A stretch of 64,000 bases of DNA from Bacteroidaceae bacterium (GTDB taxonomy: Bacteria; Bacteroidota; Bacteroidia; Bacteroidales; Bacteroidaceae). Under the pieces are notes generated by a model. That model saw only the letters and a program-made list of their open reading frames with translations, was not told the origin of the DNA and ran no database searches. The translations under genes and the position numbers were made by a program. Within the stretch, counting starts at the first letter, position 1. Every line of letters begins with the position of its first letter. Where the stretch lies: positions 62,001 to 126,000 of the forward strand of contig JAFXXQ010000046.1 in NCBI GenBank assembly GCA_017542145.1. The letters run 5' to 3'. Of this stretch, positions 26,612 through 34,573 are shown in pieces.

Positions 26612-27700
26612 TTATTTAGCTTTCACCGAGAGCAGCCACAAGTGCTTGAGCGTCTCGTTCTGGCGGAGCGTTTGGATATAATCTTCACCCTCTTTCTTAT
26701 CCGTAAAAGAAGCAATGGAGATGCGAACGCGGTCATCGCCCGTCACAGATGTTGCTTCTGGGAAACCTAAATCAATATATTTCTGCACCACAGCGTCCGC
26801 CCCTTTTATCGAGGGAAGACTTGCCACAATGACGTGATACACACGGTTACTGACGGGCTTTGCAGGAACAGCTTCAACATCCTTCGGCTCTGGTTGCACA
26901 GCCATCGGTTCTAGTTGAGTGGTCTCCTCTACCAAAGCAGTCTCAGCAGGTTCAGCGGCCTCCTCTATAGTTTCCGTTGCTTCAGCGCCCCCTATGGGTT
27001 CTGAAGCCTCTGTGGGTTCCATAATCTCTATGGGCTCAGTTACCTCTTCCACCGAAGGCGCCGAAACAGCCGTTATCCCCAGCGAAGCAATGTCCGTGTA
27101 CTTTCCATCGCTGACAGGCAGCGAAAAGACAATCAGCAAAAGGAGTACGGCAGCCACAGAAGCAATCCTACGCAGCGTGCGCCGTCCGACATGAATGTCG
27201 ATGGTACGCTCTGTCTTGGTGATGAGCTTTACTGGACGTGACGTTTCTGTCGAACGACCCTGCGCAGCTTGCTCCAGAACATTCAGGTCGCAAATCGTCA
27301 ACACATCCAGTCCGAAGAGCGATGGAGCGGCAATGCCTTTAGGGGCAGGTTCGAACGCAATATTTCCCGACAAATCCTGACGCAGACATCCCAGCCCAGG
27401 AAGCCTGACGGCACCATCGATACCCAGAGCATCACGGAGACGGTCAATGTAAGTTGCCACGGCACCCTTTGCCTCTGCAAATCCGATTCCGCCTTTTTGC
27501 ATCAGATACGATGTGAGCAGCCCGTCGTCGGAAGTGAGCCGCTTATTGAATCCAATGGAACGCGAAGGAGGAAAGAAAGAATGTTCGCCATTCTCATAAT
27601 AGGCCTGCTCCGTATGGGCAATAAACGCACCAAACGATGGCAGAACGACACAATCGTTCTCTTGCAACAGGGCTGTAATATGCTTTCCAAAAGTTTCCAC
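26612..27700 (-). CDS. HU-like/SPOR membrane protein
   Basis: 362 residues if started at GTG 27700. The N-terminal region (VETFGKHITALLQENDCVVLPSFG) matches the bacterial HU-CCDC81 domain; a TM segment lies at about 179-196 (IASVAAVLLLLIVFSLPV). Then comes a long Glu/Pro/Thr-rich spacer and a C-terminal SPOR-like domain (YHVIVASLPSIKGADAV). This suggests a protein linking a cytoplasmic HU-like module to peptidoglycan. The open frame extends to 27760, but the promoter box at 27706-27713 lies inside that extension and homologues begin near this Val, so GTG is preferred. Confidence 0.8.
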   Translation of the reverse strand: METFGKHITALLQENDCVVLPSFGAFIAHTEQAYYENGEHSFFPPSRSIGFNKRLTSDDGLLTSYLMQKGGIGFAEAKGAVATYIDRLRDALGIDGAVRLPGLGCLRQDLSGNIAFEPAPKGIAAPSLFGLDVLTICDLNVLEQAAQGRSTETSRPVKLITKTERTIDIHVGRRTLRRIASVAAVLLLLIVFSLPVSDGKYTDIASLGITAVSAPSVEEVTEPIEIMEPTEASEPIGGAEATETIEEAAEPAETALVEETTQLEPMAVQPEPKDVEAVPAKPVSNRVYHVIVASLPSIKGADAVVQKYIDLGFPEATSVTGDDRVRISIASFTDKKEGEDYIQTLRQNETLKHLWLLSVKAK

Positions 27701-27705
27701 TGCTG

Positions 27706-27713
27706 CAAAGATA
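27706..27713 (-). promoter_or_regulatory. -7 element abutting the HU/SPOR start codon
   Basis: TAtcTTTG on the minus strand. Only five bases separate it from the GTG at 27700, so the transcript would be leaderless or nearly so. No TTG is seen at the -33 position. Confidence 0.5.
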
Positions 27714-27783
27714 TCTCTTTTTTTTGAAGTTTTTTCATTTCTTCCCTCTTTTTTCTGCAAAAAGTGGAAAACTTTTTCGGAAG

Positions 27784-27816
27784 TTGTTTTTTCCTCGCCA
27801 TTTTTCCTTAATTTTG
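27784..27816 (+). promoter_or_regulatory. Promoter of rfbC
   Basis: TTG at 27784-27786, 22 bp, TAatTTTG at 27809-27816. Leader about 20 nt to ATG 27844. Confidence 0.6.
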
Positions 27817-27843
27817 CACGCAGAATAAGGAAAGTGATTGTAT

Positions 27844-28389
27844 ATGGAATATAAGGAAACAGCCCTTCCTGGTGTCTTTGTCATCCAGCCCCGCGTGTTC
27901 AGCGACAGTCGAGGCTACTTCGTGGAATCGTTCAAACAAGCAGAGTTTGAAGAGCACATCGGCTCGGTCCATTTTATTCAGGACAACGAATCGAAGTCCT
28001 GTCGGGGTGTGCTTCGCGGACTGCATTATCAGCGGGGCGTTTATAGCCAGGCCAAGTTGGTGCGCGTCATCAGCGGCACGGTGTTTGATGTAGCTGTGGA
28101 CCTACGCCGTCAATCCCCTACATTTGGGCAGCACTTTGCTATTGAACTGAGCGGAGATAACAAAACCCAGCTCTTTATTCCCCGTGGGTTTGCTCATGGA
28201 TTTCTCGTCCTGAGCAACGAGGCCGTCTTCATGTACAAGGTGGACAACGTTTATGCTCCACAAAGCGAAGCCTGCATCCTGTGGTCGGATGCAGACCTTG
28301 CCATCAAGTGGCCCGTTTCATCGGACAACCTTATCCTCTCTCCTAAAGACCTGAAGGGTGTTCCCTTTAGCGAAGCAGAGGTATTCTAA
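27844..28389 (+). CDS. rfbC: dTDP-4-dehydrorhamnose 3,5-epimerase
   Basis: 181 residues from ATG 27844 (MEYKETALPGVFVIQPRVF); an in-frame TTG two codons earlier is less likely. It makes dTDP-4-dehydro-L-rhamnose in rhamnose synthesis. Family motifs are DSRGYFVESF, SKSCRGVLRGLHYQ (catalytic His), GTVFDVAVDLR and IPRGFAHGFLVLS. It stands alone, away from rfbA/B/D, with its own promoter. Its last 4 bases overlap the convergent ACT gene. Confidence 0.95.
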   Translation: MEYKETALPGVFVIQPRVFSDSRGYFVESFKQAEFEEHIGSVHFIQDNESKSCRGVLRGLHYQRGVYSQAKLVRVISGTVFDVAVDLRRQSPTFGQHFAIELSGDNKTQLFIPRGFAHGFLVLSNEAVFMYKVDNVYAPQSEACILWSDADLAIKWPVSSDNLILSPKDLKGVPFSEAEVF

Positions 28390-28769
28390 GCCAAAATCTC
28401 CTCGCAGAGTTTCGAGTCGCTGGGCTTTAGAGCCACAACGGCTTTCCCGTTCGCGCCAGAGAAAGCATACATATACTCGATGAATACACCTGCGTCGGAA
28501 AGTTTATTGACGTAGGATGCCAACGCCCCAGGCACATCGGGCATTTCCAACAGGAACACTTCGTTCACGCTGACGGCGAAAGAATGCTCTATCAGTATCT
28601 TCGCAGCCTTCTCTGCATCGCTGACAATGAGACGCACTATGCCGAACTCAGCATTTTCGGCAACGGTAAATGCCTGCATATTGATGTCAGCCTTTCCCAG
28701 AATAGTTGCCATCTCCGAGAAACGCCCCAGCTTATTTTGCAGGAAAATGGAAAGTTGTTTGATTTTCAT
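28386..28769 (-). CDS. Tandem ACT-domain protein
   Basis: 127 residues forming two ACT folds (about 1-65 and 70-127; IKQLSIFLQNKLGRFSEMA and EVFLLEMPDVPGALASYVN). ACT domains bind small ligands, often amino acids. It lies 11 bp after paaK on the same strand, the usual pairing in Bacteroidales. It probably senses an aromatic amino acid or related acid, by context only. Confidence 0.88.
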   Translation of the reverse strand: MKIKQLSIFLQNKLGRFSEMATILGKADINMQAFTVAENAEFGIVRLIVSDAEKAAKILIEHSFAVSVNEVFLLEMPDVPGALASYVNKLSDAGVFIEYMYAFSGANGKAVVALKPSDSKLCEEILA

Positions 28770-28780
28770 GACATTATTTT

Positions 28781-30097
28781 TTACAGTTTTCTGTTGTCCA
28801 ACACATGCTTTGCCTTGCCCATAGAGCGCTCGATGCTTCCAGGTTCCACGATGTGGATATCCGGCTTGATGCCGAGCACGCTGACGAGTGCTGCATTCAG
28901 TTTTGCCTTGATGGCGTTGATGTTCTTGATGCTGTCAGAGTGATACTCCAGCTTTAGCTCCACGTCGATGTCAAAGGTGTCGATATTGTTCACGCGGTCC
29001 AGCGTAATGAAGTACTGCCCCGTGAATTCGGGCATCTCCATGATGACAGCTTCCACCTGCGAGGGGAACACATTGACGCCACGGATGATAAGCATATCGT
29101 CCGAACGCCCCATAATCTTTGCCATACGCACAGCCGTACGTCCGCAGGTACAGCGTCCTCGAGTCAGATGGGTTAAGTCGCGGGTACGATAGCGGATGAC
29201 GGGCATACCCTCTTTCGACAGGGTTGTGAACACCAGTTCACCCTCCTTGCCATCCTCCACAGGCTGCAAGGTAACGGGGTCGATAATTTCAGGATAGAAG
29301 AGGTCTTCCCAGATGTGGGTGCCGTTCTGGCATTCGCACTCTCCGCCCACACCAGGACCGCTTACCTCTGTAAGGCCATAGATGTCAAAAGCCTTGATGT
29401 GAAGTTTTTCTTCCAGCGCTTTACGCATCCCTTCGGTCCATGGCTCAGCCCCGAAGACTCCAACACGCAGCTTCAGGTCGCGATCTACATCGGTATCTTT
29501 GTCCTGTTCGATGGATTCTGCCAGATAGAGGGCATACGATGGTGTGCAACAGAGTACTGTCGAACCCAAATCCCTCATCAGCATAATTTGCTTAGCCGTA
29601 TTGCCCGAGGAAGTCGGAAGCACGCTGCATCCCACTTTCGTAGCACCATCGTGAGCGCCCAGGCCTCCAGTGAACAATCCGTATCCATAAGACACCTGAG
29701 CCACATCATCCTTTGTCACGCCATAGGCGGTGAGACAGCGAGCCACACCCTCAGCCCAGTCCTCCAAGTCGCTAGAGGTATAGGCAGCGACAATTGGCTT
29801 CCCCGTCGTGCCGCTCGAAGCATGAAAGCGGACAATCTCGTCCATCGGCGCAGCAAACATTCCTGTCGGGTAATAGTCGCGCAGATCCTTCTTCTGCATG
29901 AAGGGCAGTTTCACAATGTCGTCAATCGTCTTTATGTCGTCGGGCGAAACACCCGCTTCATCCATTCGCTGACGGTAAAACTCCACTCGTTCATACGTAT
30001 AGCGGACAATTTGGCGTAGTCGCTCACTCTGCAAGGCACGCATCTCTTCTGCGCCCATGCATTCCATCTTTTCGTTCCAATATCTCATAAAATCCAA
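28781..30097 (-). CDS. paaK: Phenylacetate--CoA ligase
   Basis: 438 residues. Activates aryl acids to CoA thioesters. The adenylate-forming signature FHASSGTTGKPIVAAYT (about residue 90), YGLTEVSGPGVGGEC and the C-terminal RSDDMLIIRGVNVFPSQVE hinge are intact. ATG 30097 is the first start; ATG 30088 (MRYWNEKMEC) fits homologue length better. In Bacteroidales this gene usually follows indolepyruvate oxidoreductase iorAB; here a promoter at 30109-30139 lies directly upstream instead. The ACT gene follows. Confidence 0.93.
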   Translation of the reverse strand: MDFMRYWNEKMECMGAEEMRALQSERLRQIVRYTYERVEFYRQRMDEAGVSPDDIKTIDDIVKLPFMQKKDLRDYYPTGMFAAPMDEIVRFHASSGTTGKPIVAAYTSSDLEDWAEGVARCLTAYGVTKDDVAQVSYGYGLFTGGLGAHDGATKVGCSVLPTSSGNTAKQIMLMRDLGSTVLCCTPSYALYLAESIEQDKDTDVDRDLKLRVGVFGAEPWTEGMRKALEEKLHIKAFDIYGLTEVSGPGVGGECECQNGTHIWEDLFYPEIIDPVTLQPVEDGKEGELVFTTLSKEGMPVIRYRTRDLTHLTRGRCTCGRTAVRMAKIMGRSDDMLIIRGVNVFPSQVEAVIMEMPEFTGQYFITLDRVNNIDTFDIDVELKLEYHSDSIKNINAIKAKLNAALVSVLGIKPDIHIVEPGSIERSMGKAKHVLDNRKL

Positions 30098-30108
30098 AAT
30101 TTGGCCGC

Positions 30109-30139
30109 AAAATTATTACTTTTTCTGCAAGCAACAAAA
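30109..30139 (-). promoter_or_regulatory. Promoter of paaK-ACT
   Basis: On the minus strand TTTTG at about 30139-30135, 18 bp, TAatTTTG at 30116-30109. The -33 spacing is slightly short. Confidence 0.55.
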
Positions 30140-30224
30140 CAAATCATAATTTTTCATGCCAAAATCACATTCATTAACTGTTTACCCAGGAAAAGGCTGA
30201 AAGCAAAAAATCTCCCCTTTTTTT

Positions 30225-30255
30225 TTGGCTCTTCGCATAGTTTGCCGTACCTTCG
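30225..30255 (+). promoter_or_regulatory. Promoter of the FMN-binding lipoprotein gene
   Basis: TTG at 30225-30227, 20 bp, TAccTTcG at 30248-30255. Leader about 20 nt. Confidence 0.65.
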
Positions 30256-30277
30256 CAAGCTGAAATAAAAAGGACAG

Positions 30278-30700
30278 ATGATGAAACTTACAAAATACGT
30301 GGTGAATAGCTGTAGATACTGCCTGACAATTGCCGGGATGGCAGCCGTTTTGGCAGGTTGCAAACCTGATGCTGACATCATGCAAAAGGTGGAAGAGGGG
30401 TATGTCATCAACACGACCAAGCTGTCGCCAGAGGTTCTGGGATATGAAGGAACGACCCCCGTAAAGATATATATATCAAACAATAAGATTACAAAGATTG
30501 AAGCTCTTCCCAATCGCGAAACGCCCCGCTACTTTGCACGGGCGAAGACGTATCTCCTCCCCCAGTGGAACGGCATGGAAGTTTCGCAAGCATTGAAAGC
30601 CGACGTGGACGGGGTGACGGGTGCCACCTACTCGTGCAAGGCTGTAAAAGAGAATGTGCGATTAGGATTAGAGTACTACAAGAAACATAGGAAAAAGTAG
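30278..30700 (+). CDS. FMN-binding-domain lipoprotein
   Basis: 140 residues. The lipobox VLAGC gives a lipidated Cys near residue 28. The C-terminal half ends with DGVTGATYSCKAVKENV, the FMN-binding-domain motif in which NqrC/RnfG carry covalent FMN on a Thr. Likely an outer-surface or periplasmic electron carrier; ApbE-type flavinylation is inferred. Two ATGs (30278, 30281) are equally possible. It lies 6 bp before a thioesterase gene. Confidence 0.82.
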   Translation: MMKLTKYVVNSCRYCLTIAGMAAVLAGCKPDADIMQKVEEGYVINTTKLSPEVLGYEGTTPVKIYISNNKITKIEALPNRETPRYFARAKTYLLPQWNGMEVSQALKADVDGVTGATYSCKAVKENVRLGLEYYKKHRKK

Positions 30701-30706
30701 AGAAAA

Positions 30707-31120
30707 ATGGAAATTAAGCCTTACGTTCATAGCGTTCACTATTACGAGACGGATAAGATGCAGATTACGCATCACAGCAACTACATCCGTTTCATGGAGG
30801 AAGCACGTATTGACTTCATGGAGCAGATGGGGTATGGTTTCGACAAAATGGAGGCTGAGGGTATTGCATCGCCCGTAATGAGTGTGACATGCAACTACCG
30901 CCGCCCGACGATGTTCCCCGACAAGATTGTCATCACGCTGCATGTGGAGGAGCTGGCACACTTCAAGATGCGCTTCGGCTACACGATGAAGGTGGACGAC
31001 ACGGTGGTGTGCACAGCATCAAGCCAGCACTGTTTCCTACGTGACGGACACCCTATTTCGCTGGAGGATTCACTCCCTGAGTTCTACGAGATACTGAAGG
31101 GGTTTGAAGTTAAGGCTTAA
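30707..31120 (+). CDS. Acyl-CoA thioesterase (4HBT hotdog family)
   Basis: 137 residues. YYETDKMQITHHSNYIRFMEEARIDFM matches the 4-hydroxybenzoyl-CoA thioesterase/YbgC signature, with the catalytic Asp in ETD. Hotdog fold throughout. Hydrolyses acyl-CoA or acyl-ACP; the physiological substrate is unknown. It follows the FMN-binding lipoprotein by 6 bp and ends 2 bp from the convergent nitroreductase. Confidence 0.88.
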   Translation: MEIKPYVHSVHYYETDKMQITHHSNYIRFMEEARIDFMEQMGYGFDKMEAEGIASPVMSVTCNYRRPTMFPDKIVITLHVEELAHFKMRFGYTMKVDDTVVCTASSQHCFLRDGHPISLEDSLPEFYEILKGFEVKA

Positions 31121-31122
31121 TA

Positions 31123-31635
31123 CTACAAACAATCCACGATTTCGTCCAGCGGCTTGCGAGATTTCCCGGGAGCATCGTCGCCTGCAGGATAGCCGAGGGG
31201 GACGAGGGCCACGGGCTCCAATCCGTCAGGGAGGCTGAAGGCTTTGCGGGTGCCCTCGACATCGAAGTTGCACACCCAGCAAGTGCCCAGTCCCTGCTCG
31301 GCAGCTGCTAAGCAGAGGTGTTCCGTTGCAATGGCCACATCGATATCAGCATGATCCTTTCCATCGCTGCGACGCTTCCACGACTGTGTGTGATCGGCAC
31401 AGCAGATGATGACGATGGGAGCTTCGCGGAACCAGGGGCGGTCGTAATAGGGATAGAGTCGTTCCCTGGCTTCGTCAGTTTTCAGGACGATGAACTTCCA
31501 CGGCTGGGAATTGACTGCCGAGGGGGCTAGACGGACACAGTCGAGGATATACTGCAACTTGACGTCCTCTACGGCGACGTTTTTCTTATAGCCACGCACC
31601 GAATGGCGCAGGAGGGAGAGTGATTTGAAGGACAT
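31123..31635 (-). CDS. Nitroreductase-family flavoprotein
   Basis: 170 residues. The N-terminus LLRHSVRGYKKNVAVED and LAPSAVNSQPWKFIVL match the FMN-binding pattern of the nitroreductase fold; GLGTCWVCNF and VPLGYPAGD are later signatures. It reduces nitro or quinone compounds with NAD(P)H in the family; the real substrate is unknown. It is a single gene in the minus direction. Confidence 0.88.
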   Translation of the reverse strand: MSFKSLSLLRHSVRGYKKNVAVEDVKLQYILDCVRLAPSAVNSQPWKFIVLKTDEARERLYPYYDRPWFREAPIVIICCADHTQSWKRRSDGKDHADIDVAIATEHLCLAAAEQGLGTCWVCNFDVEGTRKAFSLPDGLEPVALVPLGYPAGDDAPGKSRKPLDEIVDCL

Positions 31636-31681
31636 GGATGGGTATTTGGGGGATGTGTATCTTGTTACTACCTTACGTTTT

Positions 31682-32467
31682 TTATTTTATGCCACGGGCG
31701 GTTTTGATGGTTTCATAGGCTTCGTTGACGGCGCGGAACTTTTCCGTGGCGTTTTTGACCACTTCCTCCCCTGCCCCGGCGACTTTGTCGGGGTGGTAGC
31801 GGAGGGCCATGCGGCGGTAGGCTTTCTTCACCTCGTCGTCCGTTGCCGTGGGGGAAATCTCCAACACAGTATAGGCCCAGTCGGGGTCCTTCGTCTTCTG
31901 ATAGAGGGCAGCGAGGGAGTTGTAGTCAGCTTGCGAAAGCCCCATTCCGGCGGCAATCTGCTGGATGACCTGCTGTTCACGGGGGTCGAAGTCGCCGTCG
32001 ATGTGGGCAAGGTCGAGCAGCATGTGGACAATCTCAAGACGGGTGGAATAGTTGACGTTCTCCCCTATCTGCCGAGACACGCTGACGGGGTCGATATCCC
32101 TCTCCAGCAACTGTTTGAGCAGCTGAAGCGCCTGCTTGGCACCTGCTTCGTCGTAGTTGTTACGCAGATAGGCTTTCACGTGTTCGAGCTCGGATTTCAG
32201 CAGACGTCCGTCGGCTTTCATGACGCAGGCTATGAGTACGAGAATGGAGATGCGGATGTCGCCCACGGTGGCACGCTGTCGCGTGTAGGTCGTTCCCGGG
32301 CGCCCTCCTCTGTCGTACGCTCCCCCGGGGCTGTCGCCTTCCCTCTCATACGAGAGTACGGCAATGCCCTTGTCGACCATCGAGCCCAGGATGGCGCCTA
32401 GGATGGCACCTATCGGGCCGCTGAGCACAAAGCCCAGCCCTCCGAGAATCCATTTAACGACTGACAC
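31682..32467 (-). CDS. DjlA-like TerB/DnaJ co-chaperone
   Basis: 261 residues. A short glycine-rich hydrophobic N-terminus (WILGGLGFVLSGPIGAILGAILG) is a probable membrane anchor. Residues about 70-180 form a TerB-like helical domain (ILVLIACVMKADGRLLKSE; DLAHIDGDFDPREQQVI with acidic metal-site residues). Residues about 195-258 are a J domain with YHPDKV, the HPD motif that stimulates DnaK. The arrangement equals DjlA. Confidence 0.9.
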   Translation of the reverse strand: MSVVKWILGGLGFVLSGPIGAILGAILGSMVDKGIAVLSYEREGDSPGGAYDRGGRPGTTYTRQRATVGDIRISILVLIACVMKADGRLLKSELEHVKAYLRNNYDEAGAKQALQLLKQLLERDIDPVSVSRQIGENVNYSTRLEIVHMLLDLAHIDGDFDPREQQVIQQIAAGMGLSQADYNSLAALYQKTKDPDWAYTVLEISPTATDDEVKKAYRRMALRYHPDKVAGAGEEVVKNATEKFRAVNEAYETIKTARGIK

Positions 32468-32505
32468 TTTATTTAATTAAGAATTAAAAATAATATTAAG
32501 GGGGG

Positions 32506-34191
32506 CTATTTCTTCAGCAGGTCCTTCAGGGGGCAATCGGTCTGGTGGAGGCCGGCGGCAAACATGCGGGCATTGAGGCGAGCACCCTCCAGCGAGGTGT
32601 GGGTGTGGTCGTGCCGGTAGTAGGCGGCGGCTTTTGCCTTCGAGGCCTCGGGGGTGTTAGCACGGCAGTGCTTGTCCAGATAGTCGGCCGTCAGGTTGTG
32701 GATGTCCACGAAAGGTACGTCCATCTCCCTAGCCACCTCGGCAGCCCATGTAACGGCGCTGCCGGGACGTCGCTCGATGGCGTTGCCAGGCCACTCGTTT
32801 CTCGGCGTCATGCTGCAGATGATGGGGATGGCGCCTTTCTCGCGGGCATCGCCAACGAACTTGCGCAGGTACCAGCCGTAGGTGTAAACGACCTTGTAGC
32901 TGTAGTCGCTCTGCAGGCGGTAGACGTGACTGCTGTCGGCGGTGCCGGGAATGTCGGCCCGAGCCTTGCCCCCTGCGATGTCGCCCATGTCGTTGTGCCC
33001 GAACTGGATGACGACGTAGTCGCCGGGCCGCAGGCTGTTGTAGACCTGTTCCCAGCGTCCCTCCTCCAAATAGGTGCGTGCACTGCGTCCAGCCTTGGCT
33101 GCATTGACGACGTGCACCAGCGGCTCGTGCGTCCGCTTGTCCTGGCGGAACAATGCCGAGGTGATGGCGGGGTTGGCCCAGCCCCACATGCTGTCGGGGT
33201 TACCGGGAATGTCTTCGTTCTGCATGGTACTGTCGCCGCAGAAGTAGACGGTGGGTTTGCCGTCGGCGTGCGTCACCGGGTAGGTAGGGTACCAGGTGTC
33301 GGGCGGTGTGAGGTAGGCTGCCAGCCCTAGCCCGGGGCAGGCGCTGATAGCCTCGGCCGCCGAGCGGGCGTTGAGCCGCGCGCCGAACTCGCTGCTGTGT
33401 ATCTTGTCGAGGTAGAAGTGGTAGTCCACCTTCGCTGCACCGAAGCGCTCGAACTGGAGCGCCGTGGTGCCCTCGAGGTCGATGAAGGGCACGTTCTCCT
33501 CAGCGCAGACCTCCTTCTGCCAGCGGGTGAAGGCCTCTGTCTTGCGTGCGATGCGGCCGTCGCTGCCCCAGTCGTTCCTGGGGGTGAGTGAGCAGAGGAT
33601 GGGGTGTGCGCCCCGGCTACGAACGTTGCGGATGAAGCGGCGCATGTATTCGCCGTAGGTGTAGACCACCTCCCGTTCGCCCGTCTCCCTGATGGTGACG
33701 ACAAGGCTGTCGCTACCCGTGCCGGGTATGGAGGCGCGTGCGCGTCCGCTGTCATAGGGGCCGTTGTCGTTATGCCCCAGCTCGATGATGACCCAGTCGC
33801 CCTCGCGGATGCCCTTCAGCACGTCCGGCCACAGGCGGCGGTAGAAGGTGCGGCTGCTGGTACCGCCTAGGGCGTGGTTCTCCACGCTGATGCGCTGCGG
33901 GTCGAAGTAGAGGTGCGCAAAGTAGCCCCACCCCCACTGACCGTTGTTACCGTTGCCCAGGGTGCCCGTGCGCATGGTGCTATTGCCCACGAGGAAGAGC
34001 ACAGGGTTGTCGCCCACGCGGCTGCTGCCGCTGACGGGGCGTGCCGATGCCGCCTTGTTCAGGCTGTCCAGCGTGAGGTCCGTCACACGGTTCACGTCCT
34101 CCACCGGACGCGGCACCTGACGGTCCGTCACCTGCGCCTGCGCCACCGCGGTTACAACCAAGGCTACGATTATTATTTGTTTCTTCATCAT
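32506..34191 (-). CDS. Exported tandem SGNH (CE12-like) rhamnogalacturonan acetylesterase
   Basis: 561 residues. Signal peptide about 1-19. Two consecutive SGNH domains are seen. The first has VGNSTMRTG, ELGHNDNGPY and LDKIHSSEFGARLNA. The second (from about 300) has CGDSTMQNEDIPGN, QFGHNDMGDI and RHDHTHTSLEGARLNA. Both keep the Ser, Gly, Asn and Asp-x-x-His residues of CE12, the family that deacetylates pectin rhamnogalacturonan, so both may be active. The duplication within one chain is unusual. Its promoter is at 34239-34270. Confidence 0.88.
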   Translation of the reverse strand: MMKKQIIIVALVVTAVAQAQVTDRQVPRPVEDVNRVTDLTLDSLNKAASARPVSGSSRVGDNPVLFLVGNSTMRTGTLGNGNNGQWGWGYFAHLYFDPQRISVENHALGGTSSRTFYRRLWPDVLKGIREGDWVIIELGHNDNGPYDSGRARASIPGTGSDSLVVTIRETGEREVVYTYGEYMRRFIRNVRSRGAHPILCSLTPRNDWGSDGRIARKTEAFTRWQKEVCAEENVPFIDLEGTTALQFERFGAAKVDYHFYLDKIHSSEFGARLNARSAAEAISACPGLGLAAYLTPPDTWYPTYPVTHADGKPTVYFCGDSTMQNEDIPGNPDSMWGWANPAITSALFRQDKRTHEPLVHVVNAAKAGRSARTYLEEGRWEQVYNSLRPGDYVVIQFGHNDMGDIAGGKARADIPGTADSSHVYRLQSDYSYKVVYTYGWYLRKFVGDAREKGAIPIICSMTPRNEWPGNAIERRPGSAVTWAAEVAREMDVPFVDIHNLTADYLDKHCRANTPEASKAKAAAYYRHDHTHTSLEGARLNARMFAAGLHQTDCPLKDLLKK

Positions 34192-34238
34192 TCACTTATT
34201 TAATAACCTATATTTCTAATGGGCTTAATAATTCATTG

Positions 34239-34270
34239 CAAAGATAAGAACAATCTTTGATTATTACCAA
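34239..34270 (-). promoter_or_regulatory. Promoter of the tandem esterase gene
   Basis: Minus strand: TTG at 34270-34268, 21 bp, TAtcTTTG at 34246-34239. Leader about 40 nt. Confidence 0.75.
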
Positions 34271-34407
34271 ATTATTTTCGGAAAAAGTATTTCCAAAGAT
34301 TCTGTTCGTATTTTTTTTCGAAGCATGACAAGGATTACTAAAAGACACGTTCCACGAGTCTTTTAGAACCCAAAAGCCGAAAAAAGAAAGTTTAACCGAT
34401 GTTTGAC

Positions 34408-34482
34408 CATTTTATAAACACGGGCGGCGTTTATATAAACAGGGACCATGTTTATATAAACAGGGGCGCTGTTTATAGACAG
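34408..34482. repeat. Phased array C: GTTTATATAAAC palindromes at 21-bp spacing
   Basis: GTTTATATAAAC, a perfect 12-bp palindrome, begins at 34429 and 34450. A variant starts at 34471 (GTTTATAGAC) and a degenerate copy at 34408, all exactly 21 bp apart. A GGG-rich 9-bp linker separates the cores. It lies between the rpoD terminator and the promoter at 34239-34270. The rest of the 34192-34573 gap shows only A/T-rich sequence. Confidence 0.85.
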
Positions 34483-34521
34483 AGTAAACAAATAGGAAAT
34501 AAGATAGGACAGAAAAAGAAC

Positions 34522-34553
34522 GAAAAAAACGCCTCCCTTTCTACGGGAGGCGT
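34522..34553 (-). terminator. Rho-independent terminator after rpoD
   Basis: Minus strand: ACGCCTCCC / GGGAGGCGT stem (34553-34545 with 34537-34529), 7-base loop, followed by seven T. Confidence 0.85.
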
Positions 34554-34573
34554 CTGCGAGAGTTTTCACGTCA

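Noticed and set aside
34408..34482. CRISPR-like array
   Set aside because: The repeats are regular, but cores are about 12 bp and linkers 9 bp, far below CRISPR repeat and spacer sizes. No cas genes occur in the window. The same applies to the other five arrays.
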